Below the pieces are notes generated by a model that saw only the letters and a program-made list of their open reading frames with translations, had not been told where the DNA came from and did not search any database. From contig JAHLJT010003656.1 of the NCBI GenBank assembly GCA_031308135.1, forward strand, positions 68,838,984-68,902,983: 64,000 bases of DNA, in the 5' to 3' direction. Every line of letters starts with the position of its first letter. The first letter of the stretch is position 1. A program made the position numbers and the translations under genes. This stretch comes from Acheta domesticus (taxonomy: Eukaryota; Arthropoda; Insecta; Orthoptera; Gryllidae). Shown piece by piece: positions 12,034 through 24,430 of the stretch.

Positions 12034-12309
12034 CAGTTGCGAATCCAGGGAGAGGGGCACGAGAGCCATCTCCCCCAACTAACATTTGTTTAAATTTTAG
12101 CCAATTAAAATAATGAACACACAAAGTAAATTACCCCCAAAAAATTACGGTATAGAGATCTCATCATATAATCCCCTATTCCAGTATTCCCTTAATGGAT
12201 ATACTTCAATGTCATTCTAACAATAAGAAAATTACTATTTCAAAAATATTTTGAGAGCAATCAACTGAAATTCTCCCCATCCCTGAAATGCTTTCTGGTT
12301 TCGCTATTG
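12034..12309 (+). mobile_element. Possible degenerate MITE
   Basis: The left edge CAGTTGCGAATCCAGGGAGA resembles a common animal transposon terminus of the CAGTGGCGGATCCAGGGG type. The right edge, read on the minus strand, gives CAATAGCGAAACCAG. Both ends carry C/G-run subterminal sequence around an AT-rich interior. Divergence is high, no target duplication is clear, and the call rests on resemblance alone. Confidence 0.35.
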
Positions 12310-13440
12310 ATACCCACGGTTTTTCTAACATAACGTAAAAAATATTTTAAAAAAATAGAAATTACGATAATACGGTTCTGCCAGCTTCAGTAAATTACCT
12401 CACCTGTCTACACGATTATTTTACTATTTACAGAATACACGTGACTAAATCTCCGAGCAAACGATGTGTGCGAATCGCGACGCGAGTATTTTGCAGATTA
12501 CAACTGCACTCAAAACCCACGATCAGATAACACATACTACTACATAATTTATGTGCCTGCTTAAGATAATAGGCCCGCTTCACACCATGCGAATTCACGT
12601 GAAGAGATACACATTCTCTCTACGAGCGTAAATAATTAAAGGGCTCAGTGGAACAAGGGGCTATCCTACAGTTTTTTTAATTGTGAAATTGAGACATTAG
12701 CATTACAATAAAATTTCAAATATTATTTTAGAGCAATATGCTATATAAATTTAGTATGGACTTTTATGCAAGTGAACTGCGTTTAAAAGTGAATTAAGTT
12801 ATACTATGAAAGTTCCAGTAAAACCCTCAATATCTCACAACTAGATCAATGTGCGATAGCCCCTTTATTTACTGAGCCCTTCAAGTCAAGACTTTGCGAC
12901 GAAACGTTTCGATCACCTTCCATATTGCTCAAACACTAGTAGTAACTGAATGACACATTAAATTTGTTCAAAGAAGGTGTTCAAAGAATTTGTTCAAAGA
13001 AGAAGGTTCCAACAAGGTGACGGGATTGGTGACAATTATATACGAATGACACATGTTACCATAATGCCTCCAATCTGAACCCCCTCTATTTTCGACTCTT
13101 TTTATATGCGCAACTTGGATTTCCTGTTAATAGTGTAATTAACCAATATACATATCAACGTCCATAACTGCAGTCACACTCTGCCCTTAGACTGTTATTG
13201 TTTCCCTTACCCGTCTTCATTGATGTAAATCACCCGACTTTACGCGGCTTATCATTACCAGCTACATGACCACGGAAACAAGTCCAAGAGAAGAAACTGA
13301 TCCCACAACAGGCCAGGCTTGGGTAAAGAGATCAAATAAAACCAAATGATGAACAATGTCCGATTCCATTACCATTCTACACACAGTATTTAAGTGACAT
13401 ATCCTAGGATGTGCCATTGAATCACAGAAAGTCCTTTCAA
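12310..13440. other. AT-rich stretch, nothing coding recognised
   Basis: AT-rich sequence with one short tandem array (12964-13006). The single small minus-strand frame near 13262-13471 has no recognisable features. Confidence 0.35.
12964..13006. repeat. Three-unit tandem repeat of TTGTTCAAAGAA type
   Basis: 'TTCAAAGAA' occurs three times at about 14-base spacing with variable GGTG, TTTG and GAAGG spacers. Confidence 0.8.
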
Positions 13441-14500
13441 ATGATTCAGTGGCACAATTACGTTGTCTCATTCCCGCTGTATTTCAATGGCAAGAAAGCC
13501 GCCGTGAATGGAGCAGCAGATTCCGAAGTAAGCATCCAGCCGGCCAGACAAGCGGAGAGCGGGATCGGCAGCAAGTAGCACACATGCCTACCAGAGAAAG
13601 CACTGAGCCTCTCGTAAATTTTCAGTCCATCCGTTCCGAACCCAGCGGGAGGCAATAATTCGAAGGAAAAAGCCGTGGGAGCGCAACCACTGACGGGACG
13701 AGTTCAATGGTCGCGAGCAACTGCGTTCTGAAGAAAATTAATTTACAAAAGTATCGAAAGAAAAGAAGAAGAGAAGCCTGGAAAAGACTCCTCACGACAA
13801 GAAACGTATTTCTACGTTCTCAAGTTCTGGAAAGCTGTTCAACAAGGACCGTTTCCTTTATACGTGCTTTTCTTCATCATCATCATCATCATCATCATCA
13901 CTATCTTGCTGTTGTTGCTGTTCCTTCTATCAAAGCCTATCAAAATAGCAAAAGCAGAAGGAATTTTAAGGAGGTGTCTGCCTGGTAAAGCAACCTTACA
14001 TGAGAGTATATCCGCACATTCTTGTGAAGACACCGGCAACACTCATCTCCATTGGTCCTAATCTGCTTGCCACCCGACCGTCGGTTGGTTCATCTTCCCA
14101 AGGGGATACTCAGTGCAATGCGTCTTGATGATGAAACTTTTGGGTTTCATCATTTTAGGAAGTGATCAAGATGCTTCGCACTTCGTTGTCCTGCGGCTTT
14201 TTGAACTCCTTAAGTCTCCGTGTAAATCACACGAAGTTCTTTGTGAAGTTACACAATAGATATAACTAAAATAATTTCACCAGCACCACTGCATATTACG
14301 AATTTCTTCGTCATCTTGCTTTGAAAACGTCCTCTACACTGTAGCTCATCATTTGCACAGCACATCAAACAGCTCGGTCACAGCAATAAAAACGAAATGG
14401 AAAATATTCATAGCTAACGTTCTCTGGAGAGAGCGATTCTCATTTACAAAGTTTTCTCGTCAACGGCTAAATTATTCTCGTGTACCGCTCCAGGCCGTAA
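13441..14500. other. Unassigned stretch of intermediate composition
   Basis: The part from 13440 to 13700 is less AT-rich and carries opposite-strand frames of about 65-70 codons with no domain. The remainder is AT-rich apart from the TCA microsatellite. No gene is supported. Confidence 0.35.
13874..13900. repeat. (TCA)n microsatellite
   Basis: Nine TCA units. They are responsible for the poly-His and poly-Met/poly-Ile runs in the open frames that cross this position. Confidence 0.95.
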
Positions 14501-14509
14501 GGTTAGAGT

Positions 14510-14920
14510 ATATTTAGACGACGGGGAAAACGCAACCCTCTAGGACCGAGCCGTACGAGCTGAAGTGACGGAGGCTGGAGTCGAGTCGTCAGCAGAGACT
14601 GGGGAAGAGGACTGGGGAGGGGGAAGAAGTGGGTCGGGAGGGGGAGGGGAGTTGGGGAGGGAAGAGAGGGAGGGAGGGGCGGGGACGGAGGTGGCGGCGC
14701 GCCCTGGGAGCTAAAAGCAGAGTGCCGTACGCGGCGTGATGGGGGGCGTGGTGAGGAGGGAGGTCGAAAAGTGGGCATCGAGGGGGTTGCAGAAGCCACC
14801 GTCTCTGACGTCGGGGAGAAAAAACACTGCCCGCTGGCACTGCAGTCACCAACTTCACGATTCGTGCAAGCGCAACGGTGCGGCGAGGAAGCAGAAACGC
14901 GACGCAGAATTTCTGCATCG
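14510..14920. other. Purine-rich GC island with G-quadruplex potential
   Basis: Between about 14590 and 14700 the plus strand is almost pure G and A, with at least eight runs of four or more G. The minus-strand frames across it (98 and 114 codons) are Pro/Ser/Leu low complexity from the same asymmetry. The strand asymmetry differs from neighbouring islands, which are rich in both C and G. Confidence 0.65.
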
Positions 14921-14929
14921 TTAGATCTT

Positions 14930-17200
14930 GCATTGAATTGCAGAGGACAACACGAAAAAAATCAAGGCAACGGCCGAAGACGCATGGGGAAACAATCTAT
15001 GATTCATAAGTGCCCAGGTATCTGGATAGGATTGACGAGAGATCTCACGGACGATCTATAACTACAGAAAAATTACCTGAAATATGTTTATGACTTGAAG
15101 CAATTGACTGCAGAGCCAGGCTTTCGCCCCTTTTAACGCGCATGATATCGTCTACAGTAGCAAACCGCACAGAATGACTTGCAATAAGCCAGTCGTAGCA
15201 AAATTTACTGGGAGCAGGGAATGGTATACTATAACGCCATATTCTCTTCATTGTATTAAGATAACAATACACTTTAGTATTCCAAATAATCTGAGAGCAG
15301 CGACCTTTTTTTTTATAACGCGATATAATTAAACCATGTCCATCAGTAGTTTTTCATTCCATCAGTACTGAATGGAATTCTACCAAGCATTTTTCCTTGA
15401 TGTAATGTAATTTCATAAGGGCTAAGAAGAAAAGACTCTAAAAACAATACCAAAAACGCCAGTGAAGAAAAATCTTATTACTAAGAGTAATTTTCTCGAA
15501 ACTTCGAACACGGAATATCTGGTTTATGGTGATGTATATCAGGTACTTTTCAGATGTCTTCAATGTAATAAATGTGGAGCTTTAGATGCTTTCTGCATCG
15601 CCCCGGTACACTGAAATAACCCAATAAAAGCCCAAAGTCACGCATTCCAAACGCTCACGCACGAGACCCCGGCTCACCGCGCACCTCATTGCAGGTGAAT
15701 GAATGACACCACTTGTCGACTTTCGTTCCAAGTTCAATTCTGTATACAACCTGCCGCAATGCGCTTCATTTTCTTCTTTGGCCTAATACGGAGAGAAAGG
15801 AGCGGCGACGGAGGAGGTCGACATTAAGAGCACGCCGTTCGAACTCCGGACAGACCGAGGTGCAAAAGCGAAGGCAGCTAGGAAGCGGGCGTTGTGATGC
15901 GACAAATCGTCCCGGAAACTCGGTCTTTTCGAAACACCAACCCGAAATTCAAAAACCCACCGAGTCGTCTGATAGCTGAATGAAGGCTCAACTTTGGAAG
16001 GTGTGACCTCTGGTCGATCTCTCACGCTGTTGGCTACGAAGGGCCCTCTAAGTTGATACGATGATGGGTGAAGAGCAAACTGCGAAGTAATAAAAAACTA
16101 TGAAATATGTGGAAAGATGGAAGTTTTGATTTCAAACTTACTTTTCTGATCCACATCTTAAAAAAAGCCGTTTTGATTTTAAACTGAAAAACAATGCTTA
16201 CCTCATATGAATACTACTTCAAAGGTTTTTTGATTTTATTTTTTTATCTGATTAAGGTAAAGGGAAATTAATTTTAAAATGTAATTAGGGTTACACATTA
16301 CTTTCAATATTTTAATATATTTTTTCTATTGGTGACCATCATGCCAACTACTTCTTGTACATCAATTTTTAATCTACACAGTTTAATTGCCCTGTTTAAA
16401 GTTTACCCTGTTGAAACATTTTTCTTTGCTTTTGACATCCACATAGCAACCCATATACTCTTCTTTCAAATTTTATATTTAAAACTTCAGCCAGTTTGCA
16501 CTCGATGTTAATATCAATTTTATACCAAAGAATATATGGGTAATTTTTGTAATACACAACTGCATACGATGCTCTTGTATAATGCTTGTGAAGCCCACAT
16601 GAAGTAATGCAGGCGGAGCAGTGCTCCACCTTGAGAACGCTCCAACGGTAGCAGCATCTCAATGAAGCCTTTGAGACCCACCTTGCATACAATGATCCTA
16701 TACCGTTTAAGTTGAAAGGAGATAAGCAGTATGTATGCCTCATTGTTTCAAAGTGGCTACTTAAATGCTAATTCCAAGGTCGTATAACAAGCAACTCCCA
16801 ACTATTTTGTCCGGAAATCATCCGTGTAAATAATAAGATGAAATGTCAATCAGATTTTTTTAGAGATGGATTTAGGCAATTCACAATGTACTGGCAATTT
16901 ACTGACAACACAACAATAATTTCGTCCGTGGGTAAGGAGAGACATGGGGTGGGAAATCGAACGGTTGGACGATGGATCGGGAGAAGTCGTACAAGAGGAG
17001 AAGTGCTGTGCTTCCGCCAAAAGCAAGCAACATCAAAATAGAGCACGCAAGTCATCGTACATCGATGAGGAGGCAGAGTACTTGTGATCTCAAGAAACAC
17101 AACAAACGGAATAGCTCTCGACGTAATAGCCAGCTCAAGAAAACAGAAGGACTGTTAGAAAATCCACACATACTCTCCCCAAGTGTGTCAATAAAACAGG
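14930..17200. other. Mostly AT-rich stretch, nothing recognised
   Basis: About 2.3 kb. A modestly GC-richer patch lies at 15650-15960 with opposing frames of 80-88 codons. The minus frame of 115 codons at 16396-16743 has no recognisable domain. No RNA gene or repeat array was seen. Confidence 0.35.
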
Positions 17201-17209
17201 CAGTAGTCC

Positions 17210-17470
17210 CTGCCTCCGCAGCGGGACGGTCGCAGGTCGTCGAGTATTTCGAGCGAGTGGCTGCGGGACGCCCCTCTTTCGCGCGGGGCGGTCCAAGTGG
17301 GGCGGGCGCCAGGGAGGCGATCGGCGGGTGGCCCTCGCTGCGCTTCACCTGCGCTCGCCATTCGCGAACACGCACATCAAGCACGCGGGCGGCAACGCCT
17401 TCCCACGACTCAAAGGGAAGGAGGCAACAGGTTGAGGAGGAGGAGGAGGAAGAAAACGGGGAAGAATGAA
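17210..17470. other. GC-rich island ending in a GAG run
   Basis: CpG-dense block followed by a short (GAG)n purine run at about 17430-17453. Frames of 90-165 codons overlap on both strands without a domain. Confidence 0.6.
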
Positions 17471-17479
17471 AAACAAACC

Positions 17480-18700
17480 AGTGATGCTAAAACAGCACGT
17501 ACTTTCTCGCCCGTTCTTTCATGGAAAATTACGCGAAAAGTACTAAAATTTTTGAAAAATTGTAAATGACCTTAGTTTCGAAATTCATCTTTAAGGAACA
17601 GATTTCATTCAAGAAAAAATCTCTATCTTTCTAATTGAAATTGTAGGATGACGCCGAAAACATTTTTTTCAATTTTCGAAAAATCAGACTTTTTAACGAA
17701 CAAGAGATCCGCACCATTCTCTTATACGTCCTTCACACTATCCAACAACAACATTTAACCAAAAGATGGAGCAATTTCTTTGAAACTTCTGAAAATGTCC
17801 TACGGGCTTACATGTACAGTACCCACCCCAAAATTAAAATATTGGTTTCAAATTCGAGGGGCCACGATATCATCAGCTAGATCGATAGAGGAATATCAAT
17901 TTTGGAAAAAATCGGCTGAACGATTTAGCCGCTAGCGTATTTACAGACGGATGGTCGGACATTTTGCCATCATTCGATTTTTCGGTATCAAGGACCCACA
18001 AAACGGTTTCCGACTACAGCACATGTTAGAGTTTTCCCCTAAATTTAGAAACTAGATTTATCCATTTTTTTCGTTACCCAGCGCCCTGTAATAAGTTTCT
18101 CTGCCAAAAATTCGCCGTTTTTTGCGCAGCATTACGTAACTTTATCTCCACTGCATAAGCGGTAGCGCGAAAGTAAAAAGAAAGGTGATAAGAAGAATAA
18201 GAAATACGACAAACTGTAGCATTTTCACGTGAGGGATATTTGACTCGAACACTTATCATTATTGCGGCCAGATGTAGAGGACTGTTCAAGAAGACCCGCG
18301 AACTGTAATACATCATAAAAAATTCGGGAATGCATTGTTTTTGGAACACTCTCGCGGGCCGAAACAATGGGCGCGTTTTAAAACCAGCTTTTCCTAAACA
18401 AAAGGCAGTTTTCTGTCTTTATTAATCATGGAAAAAGTATCTCATCAAAATTCCACGAAGAATTAACGTCGTCCACTCATTGTGTTCTGAACTGCACATT
18501 TTGTTTACTTTCAAATGCACAACCCGCATAGAAGGTCGGGGCACGTGTTGGCAGTGTCACGATCTGGGGGTTCTGTTCAGATTTCCCCCATTTCATGTGG
18601 ACTTAATTTCAAGCATTAGGTTCGTTTTACGAACCTAATGATAAAGGAGGAGAATGATGATTGTTCTCACTATCTTTCCAACGTAGAGCCTGGCTCCATT
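17480..18700. other. AT-rich stretch, possibly an old interspersed repeat
   Basis: The segment around 17840-17960 ('ATCGGCTGAACGATTTAGCC' followed by 'ACAGACGGATGGTCGGACA') resembles wording often found in insect interspersed repeats, but no second copy occurs in this window. A perfect 11-base stem with a five-base loop (CATTAGGTTCG ... CGAACCTAATG) lies at 18614-18640. No gene is supported. Confidence 0.3.
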
Positions 18701-18704
18701 CCCA

Positions 18705-19232
18705 TTGGTTGGTTGATTATTTGGCGTTTCCGGACGCGTGAACACGTTCATTGGTCCCGTGAGTATAGTGCATATTTTATCTCACAGGAGGTGGGGGTGT
18801 TCTTCCCTCGCTGGACAGTAAAATCGGCACCGACCGATAAAGACAGAACACGACGGTTTGTGGCGTTTCTCCTTTCCAGGTACCTCTCCCTGCGGAGCAC
18901 ATACCCCGCCGGGACAAACTGCGGTAATGTAGTTCGTGTCAGTATAAGTGTGAGTAAATAAGGAAGACGGGACAAGGAAAACAAAGACCTTAGCCCGTTT
19001 GTTAGTGTACTGCTCCGGCATTGTTCTAGTTTTGATACGAGAAATCAAGGAAAACTACCGATCAGAGCAGCCGGCCGCTAGATTTCTCCCCCAGACAGCA
19101 GCTGAATTCAACCTAGCTATCAAGCTAGTGTCGAAAATCCACCACCGTCGGGACTCGAACCTTAGGATCTTTCCGGTACGAGGCACTGCAGTGAGAAGAT
19201 ATTCCATGCGCTACCTCAGCCGGTCTCCATCT
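18705..19232 (-). mobile_element. Composite tRNA-derived SINE, family 2, copy 1
   Basis: Read on the minus strand, the head has an A-box-like GAGGTAGCGCATGG and the B box AAGGTTCGAGTCCCG, followed by 'GGTGGATTTTCGACAC', a central part with 'CTAGCGGCCGGC', and a tail that ends in ATCAACCAACCAAT. The same blocks in the same order recur in the copy at 35948-36334. An eight-base direct repeat GCCTGGCT lies on both sides (18688-18695 and 19239-19246) and may be the target duplication. The element is longer than copy 2 because of extra central sequence. The open frames across it are incidental. Confidence 0.7.
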
Positions 19233-19254
19233 CGAATCGCCTGGCTGTTGAGTC

Positions 19255-19600
19255 CTCCGGGCCTCTCGGGCGCATCTCTCTAGCGGCGGCGGCGGCGGCG
19301 GAGGAGGAGGTCGCCAGTGCCTACGCGGCCCTCGAAGAAAGCGCGTGCAAGTGGGACGGGCAGCGCGGCGCCGCGTCGGGGCCGTCGACTCCGCGGTTTC
19401 GAAAATTGGCGCCCACTCGCCGGCGGCGGTCGCGATGGCGAGGCGCAGGGCGAGAGAGCATCACCGCCTCGGCGCCGCCGCCGCCGCCGCCGCGACGTCG
19501 ATGACCGGACCGGCCGACCCGACCCTCACCCACCGCCTCGCGCCGTGTATCAATGCCAGTTTGCCGCGGCTCGCTACCGCGCGGAGTTTTCTCCAAAACG
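19255..19600. other. GC-rich island with CGG and GCC runs
   Basis: Begins with a (CGG)n run at about 19281-19300 and holds a second GCC run near 19476-19494. Frames of 99-110 codons overlap on both strands with simple-repeat translations. It abuts the family 2 SINE. Confidence 0.68.
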
Positions 19601-19609
19601 CAAAAGAGA

Positions 19610-20210
19610 AGCTCCCTCACAGTTTCTTTTTAATGAAGGGGAAACTTAACGATGTCCAGTTTTGAACTTCATGGCATGGATGAATATATTAATCTATGTC
19701 CATAGTATGTAATGGTCTGAAAAAGTAATAAAAATAATTCGACTACTACTTATCCGTTGCATACAAATACATTTTCCAAAACACTGAAAAGTTACACATA
19801 CTGCAAAAATTAATGAAATGACTTAGTTCTTGCTATTTTTTCAAGAAATTATAGTATTTCGAGAAATCGAATAGTCTTTTCTTACTACAATAAATTTTTC
19901 GACACCACTAAAAAAATTTAAAAAAAACAAACAAAAAAACTAGTAATTTCCATACGAATAATCCGCGCGGAGTTAAACGTTATATTTCTCATCTAATGGA
20001 CCACGTATCTGATCACAAATTCACTTCAATATCAATGAATTGTTCATTCTCTTCAAGAATGGAATTGCAACGGCAATGTGTAGTTCAGAGTTATTCATAG
20101 TTCCAAAGAGATGGCTTCGCAATATTCTCCGCGGGTAAAAATATGCAGTGTCGAAACGCTCCAACAACTTCGATGTCCTTCCAGACCGGCCCTTTCTACT
20201 CGTCGCCAAT
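19610..20210. other. AT-rich stretch, nothing recognised
   Basis: AT-rich DNA with A-rich runs near 19900-19945. No gene or repeat family was identified. Confidence 0.35.
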
Positions 20211-20214
20211 TCCG

Positions 20215-20600
20215 TTCCAGGTTACACAAACAGGGGATGCCCGAGCCTTGACACACACGGGAGGAAGACAACGCCGCGCCTTCTCCGCGCTGCCTGGCGA
20301 GCCGGCCGCGGCGAAAAAGCGCCCTGCGAGAGGAGAGCGCCTGCCGAGGCCGCGGGCATCGACTGCATCAGCGCGAGAGAAAGAGAAAGGCACCTCCCAG
20401 GAGAAGGGCGGCAGAGGACGCCAGACGAGAATAGGCTGGCGGCGGCGACGACGTCGCGACGAATCGGGCCACCACGCAGCGGATGCGGGGGAGAAGAGCG
20501 AGGGACGGGGGGGGGTGCCACAATGGGCCCGGAAGTGGCTTGGGACCGCGTATCAGCGCCGGCGGTGGCGCCGACGATGCCGACGTGGCGTATCTGAAGG
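20215..20600. other. GC-rich, CpG-dense island
   Basis: Sharply bounded. Five frames of 65 to 192 codons overlap on both strands. The 192-codon minus frame runs on into the AT-rich flank but shows no domain. Confidence 0.68.
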
Positions 20601-20609
20601 TCATGTAAT

Positions 20610-21670
20610 TCGAGTTTCCGGTTGCAAATAGCAAAAACAGCGTACCGATTGTCGTTGTTGATTTCAGAGAATGCTTTTTGGAGAGTGGTTCTCGTTAAGT
20701 AACAATCAAAAGGATTCTTTTTCTCTTCTGGGACGACAACGTGAAATGCCCATGAAAACCTTTTGGAATACCCCTGAACTGCTTGTGGAAAACAAAGCAA
20801 CTGACGTGTTCCGACCCTTACCCCGGGTACCTCAGTTTCCTTTGCCTTGAAGTGTTATTGATCTTACACGACGAAGAAACACAAATGTACAAATTTAATT
20901 TAATTTAATTTTTTTGGGGGGGGATCACTTTATAATGTCTTGCTATTAATGCGAATCGATCTATGTTCTTCACGGCATATAATCTCCTGTTCAAAATTCA
21001 TAAATGTGAACTGCCAATTCTTACTCCTAATTACGAAACGTCCCTTGACAGTTCTCGACTTCAGCCGAGCGGCCCGCAAACTATGTGCAATGTTAGCAAA
21101 AGTGTGCATTATTCGGGAGTTTATGTTCATATCGACTATACTATAATCTAATATGTGTAGAGCACTCAATTTAGCAATCAGTCGTTTGGCGGCGCTGAAA
21201 GGCATTCAGGGGAACCATCTACACGCCAGATTTGCCGGCTAATATTGGCCAGACGACTGGTCGCATTATCACCCGTCCTCGCGGAGAGAAAGCTCTTCAG
21301 GTGAAGGTCAACGCACACGAGGCAAAACCCAAAACCTCAAATCGGTTACCCAACGCCGTCTTCTTGCACAATTCTCATTGTTCTTTAAACTTCTTCCACG
21401 GTGTTTATATAACTTCCATGGACAACTATTAGCTCATCTAACAGTTATCCCCGAAGTGAATCACAACGCCGCGTTCACGGACAGGTGGTAGGCAATGACC
21501 GGAAGAAACCGGGCGGCCTAGACAGCGCGCGCGGCTCGCAATGGCCAGCTGCCAAGGAGCACACTGTGGCAGAGATTCGCGAAAAACTCGCGTTACTCCA
21601 CGCGAGCGAAGTCTTTACAACATACACACTTCATTAACATCACAACGAGACGTACAACATTAATAAATAG
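20610..21670. other. AT-rich stretch, nothing recognised
   Basis: Contains a run of nine G at about 20916-20924 and overlapping frames of 62-91 codons around 20930-21205 that mirror each other on the two strands. No supported gene. Confidence 0.35.
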
Positions 21671-21678
21671 TACTGAAT

Positions 21679-21861
21679 GGAACTTTAGGTTAAATTATCA
21701 CAGGTGTTGTCATTGCCAACAATGTTGATTATTACAAGAGCAGCTTTCGATGGCTTAGCCATCATCATCAGTTTCCTGCTGATGTTGGCAATGACAACAC
21801 CTGTGATAATTTAATTTTAAATGCCAACGACATTTCACCACTAAACCAAGGAACTTTAGGT
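21679..21861 (-). mobile_element. 159-bp insertion with 12-bp target duplication and internal inverted repeat
   Basis: GGAACTTTAGGT occurs at 21679-21690 and again at 21850-21861, bracketing a 159-bp insert. Inside, 21691-21720 and 21784-21813 are perfect 30-base reverse complements, and GATGGCTTAGCCATC at 21749-21763 is a smaller palindrome in the loop. Read on the minus strand, the insert begins with TTGGTTTAGTGGTG, which resembles a tRNA A box, but no B box follows. The minus strand also carries GATGGCTAAGCCATCGAAAG. A 12-bp duplication suits target-primed retrotransposition, so a small SINE with a hairpin body is the likeliest class. Confidence 0.72.
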
Positions 21862-21864
21862 ATT

Positions 21865-22485
21865 TTTTAAAATGAGAATGGTGGACACACCCAAGGAAAA
21901 TAGATCATACAGGGCAACTTTATGTATTACATAGAAGCTATCGTGCAACTTATAAGAAGTGCTAATAAAAAGCGAAAAGGACAATTACATTATTAAAAGA
22001 CTAATTCGAAATTTGTTTGTATGTTGCCTCAGGATGAATGTCAAATTAACTTATCTGTGCGGTCGAGCATTCATATCAGACGCGTTCAAAGATTTTAAAA
22101 AAGTCTAGAACGTCCTGGTAACAATGTTGCCACTCTGACATTAATCTTCGAGTCCAGATGACGATTTTCGGCACCTGCTGCATAGTTAGCTCGAATTCAC
22201 CCGCTGTGTGGAGAAGAAATTCTACCGGTCAGCTACTCTGAACGGTCGATTTTCGTCGTTTCTCCGTTCAACATCAGGTAAATGCCGAAGCAATACCCCA
22301 ACACAACACTACCTCGAATAGCGCACGATCTTTCCTTCATCTTTATTCTCTCGTTCCGCTTACTCTCACACATCTATGTCACTAATACACATGTCGGGAG
22401 TTCAGACTTATACCGATACGGTAGGCGCCCCGTTGGGGGAGATTCTCGGAGGGGAAAAACCTCGCAAGCCGAAATGTAGGTGAGC
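21865..22485. other. AT-rich stretch, nothing recognised
   Basis: Ordinary sequence grading into the next GC island from about 22420. Confidence 0.35.
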
Positions 22486-22489
22486 GCCG

Positions 22490-22985
22490 GAAGTCACGTT
22501 CCAGCGGGAGAGGAGCACCGCCACCTCCCGGGATCTATCGTGCACTACATCCACGGGACTAATGATTTAAGAGTTTGACGTCCCCAGAAACAAGCATTGA
22601 TTCAAAGAAAGAAAACAAAGTTCCTTCGTATTCCAACAAGCAACTTTCGACCGCCTGACCCCGCTCTCTGTCCCACTGCGGAGCGTGCGGGCGCGCGCCC
22701 GCGGTAGTTCGCACCGGGCAGTGGTTCGCCTGTTCGGTCGGCCGGCCGCGCGTCGCGACGCGTCGCCTCGCTTCGCCGCGGACGGCGGCGGAATGCAGAG
22801 GGCGGCGGCCAACGCGGCGCTGCTGGCCGAACGTCAAACGGGGCCGCCGCCACCGCCGACGCGACGCGACTCGAGGCGCCAACGCCCTTCCCTGCGGCCG
22901 CACCACAAGGCGAAGCCCGCGGAGCGGCGCGGCGCGGCGCGGCTCGACTCGGGGCGCTCGCTGAGGGTGCCGCAGGGATAGAGGA
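22490..22985. other. GC-rich, CpG-dense island
   Basis: Very CpG-dense, with a (GCGGC)-type run at about 22925-22945. Frames of 81-171 codons overlap on both strands with Arg/Ala/Pro-rich translations lacking a domain. Confidence 0.7.
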
Positions 22986-23079
22986 ATAGCTCGGGAGGAC
23001 AGTCGTGGAAGGGGATGCCGGCCAGTCACCATCCAAGTGATAGCACAAACGGATAACTTAGACTCATTGCACACTAATG

Positions 23080-23630
23080 CTAATGCATTTTTGAATTTTA
23101 AAAAGTGCCAGGGCAGTCAAAAGAAGATGAGAACAGCAAGATACAAATAAGGGAAATGGTTTTGATACAATTTTTCATGGAAATCATGGAAAAAGCTAAA
23201 ATTAAAAATTTGTGATTCTAAAAACGGGAATCATTCACAAAGTTTTGTTGTTGTTGTTGTTGTTGAAACTTGACAGTTGATATCAATGAAAGAGTGACAA
23301 GGGAGTGAACATGGGAAGAAGGAGTGACTGCATCATGTGCGAGAGAATCTAGGAACGGAAACATTTTGAAACTGTAACGGACACATTCGTCTCATTCGCC
23401 AAATGTACCACACTGAAAAGAACTGATGTAAATTATCTGAGAAGTGTTTCTGTAAATTTGGGATTGAAATAAATTCAGGTTCTGCATCTCGAGAAGTACG
23501 AAGTTCCCGCTGGGCTTAAATGGCAGACTCACAATGAGCAGTAATTTTCAAAAATCAATGTATCTAAAGAATTATTCATAAACCCATTGTTGCTAAAAAA
23601 CAATCACTTACCACCGACGCTCACCCAAAG
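23080..23630. other. AT-rich stretch with TTG microsatellite
   Basis: Carries seven TTG units at 23245-23265. No gene or RNA feature seen. Confidence 0.4.
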
Positions 23631-23639
23631 TCCAACAGC

Positions 23640-24430
23640 AGCACGCTCAGAAACGACATACCACGTACGCCAACTACGCTCCCAAAAGCGCCGCGAGCGA
23701 GAGCTCTTTCATCGCCAAAGAAACTTGGCTGCGCATGTGTAAACAGTGATATAAATGATGGCCAAGGAAAATCCAATCAAAACAAAGCGAGTGCCCCGCT
23801 CCGCTCCGCATCGCACCGCCCCGGGGCGAGAGCGGATGACCGGGTGGGCGGCTGTCTCCGTCGACGTACCTGCGGGGCTGCTGTGCGAGTTGGCGCGGGT
23901 GGTTCCGCGAGGCGTCGCGTCGAGCGTGCAGAGCGGCAGGAGGCGGCGCGGCGCGGCGCGGCGGAAGGAACCTGCCGGGCGCAGCCGCCGCGAGTGAGTG
24001 TGCGTCTGCGGCGCCGGGCGCCGGGGATAGCCGGCCACCGCCGCCGCCGCCGCTGCCGTCGCGAGGCGGGGGCGTGGGCGTGGCCGCCGGAGCACAGCGT
24101 GCGGCGCGGGGGAGGGCAAGACCGGAGCGAAGGAGCCCGGTGCCGTGGCGAAGGAGAGGGGTGTGTGGCGAACGCCCCCCTCCTAATTTCCGGGCATCGG
24201 AAGCCGGCGGGCGCGCGCGTGTGCACGCGAGAGGGCGACCGGTGGACCGCGACCGGAGCGTGCGGTGGAGGCGAGAAGACTGCGCGTGGCTCATGGAGAA
24301 AATGACTCCGGCGACGAGGTGCTGGCCGCCGCTGCGGGGCCGCCGGGATGAGGAGTGGTGGAGCCAAAGGTAGCAGTGGCCGCGAGGGCCGTGGCACTGG
24401 GGTCACTGGTGGTCAGTGGTGAGAAGGTGA
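23640..24430. other. Large GC-rich, CpG-dense island
   Basis: About 790 bases, among the most CpG-dense in the window, with a GCGGC-type run near 23945-23962 and a GCC run near 24038-24055. Frames up to 209 codons occur on the minus strand, and frames of 99-153 codons on the plus strand. Because both strands are open in several frames and translations are Arg/Ala/Pro low complexity, no gene is called. It is continuous with the GGN tract that follows. Confidence 0.7.

Noticed and set aside
18614..18640. Perfect 11-base hairpin resembling a bacterial terminator
   Set aside because: Genome context is eukaryotic, there is no T tract, and no gene lies upstream.
20222..20800. 192-codon minus-strand frame extending beyond the GC island
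   Set aside because: No domain, and the AT-rich part has no homology I recognise. The island part overlaps four other frames.
23674..24406. Minus-strand frames of 206 and 209 codons
   Set aside because: GC-island stop depletion. Plus strand is equally open and composition is Arg/Ala/Pro throughout.
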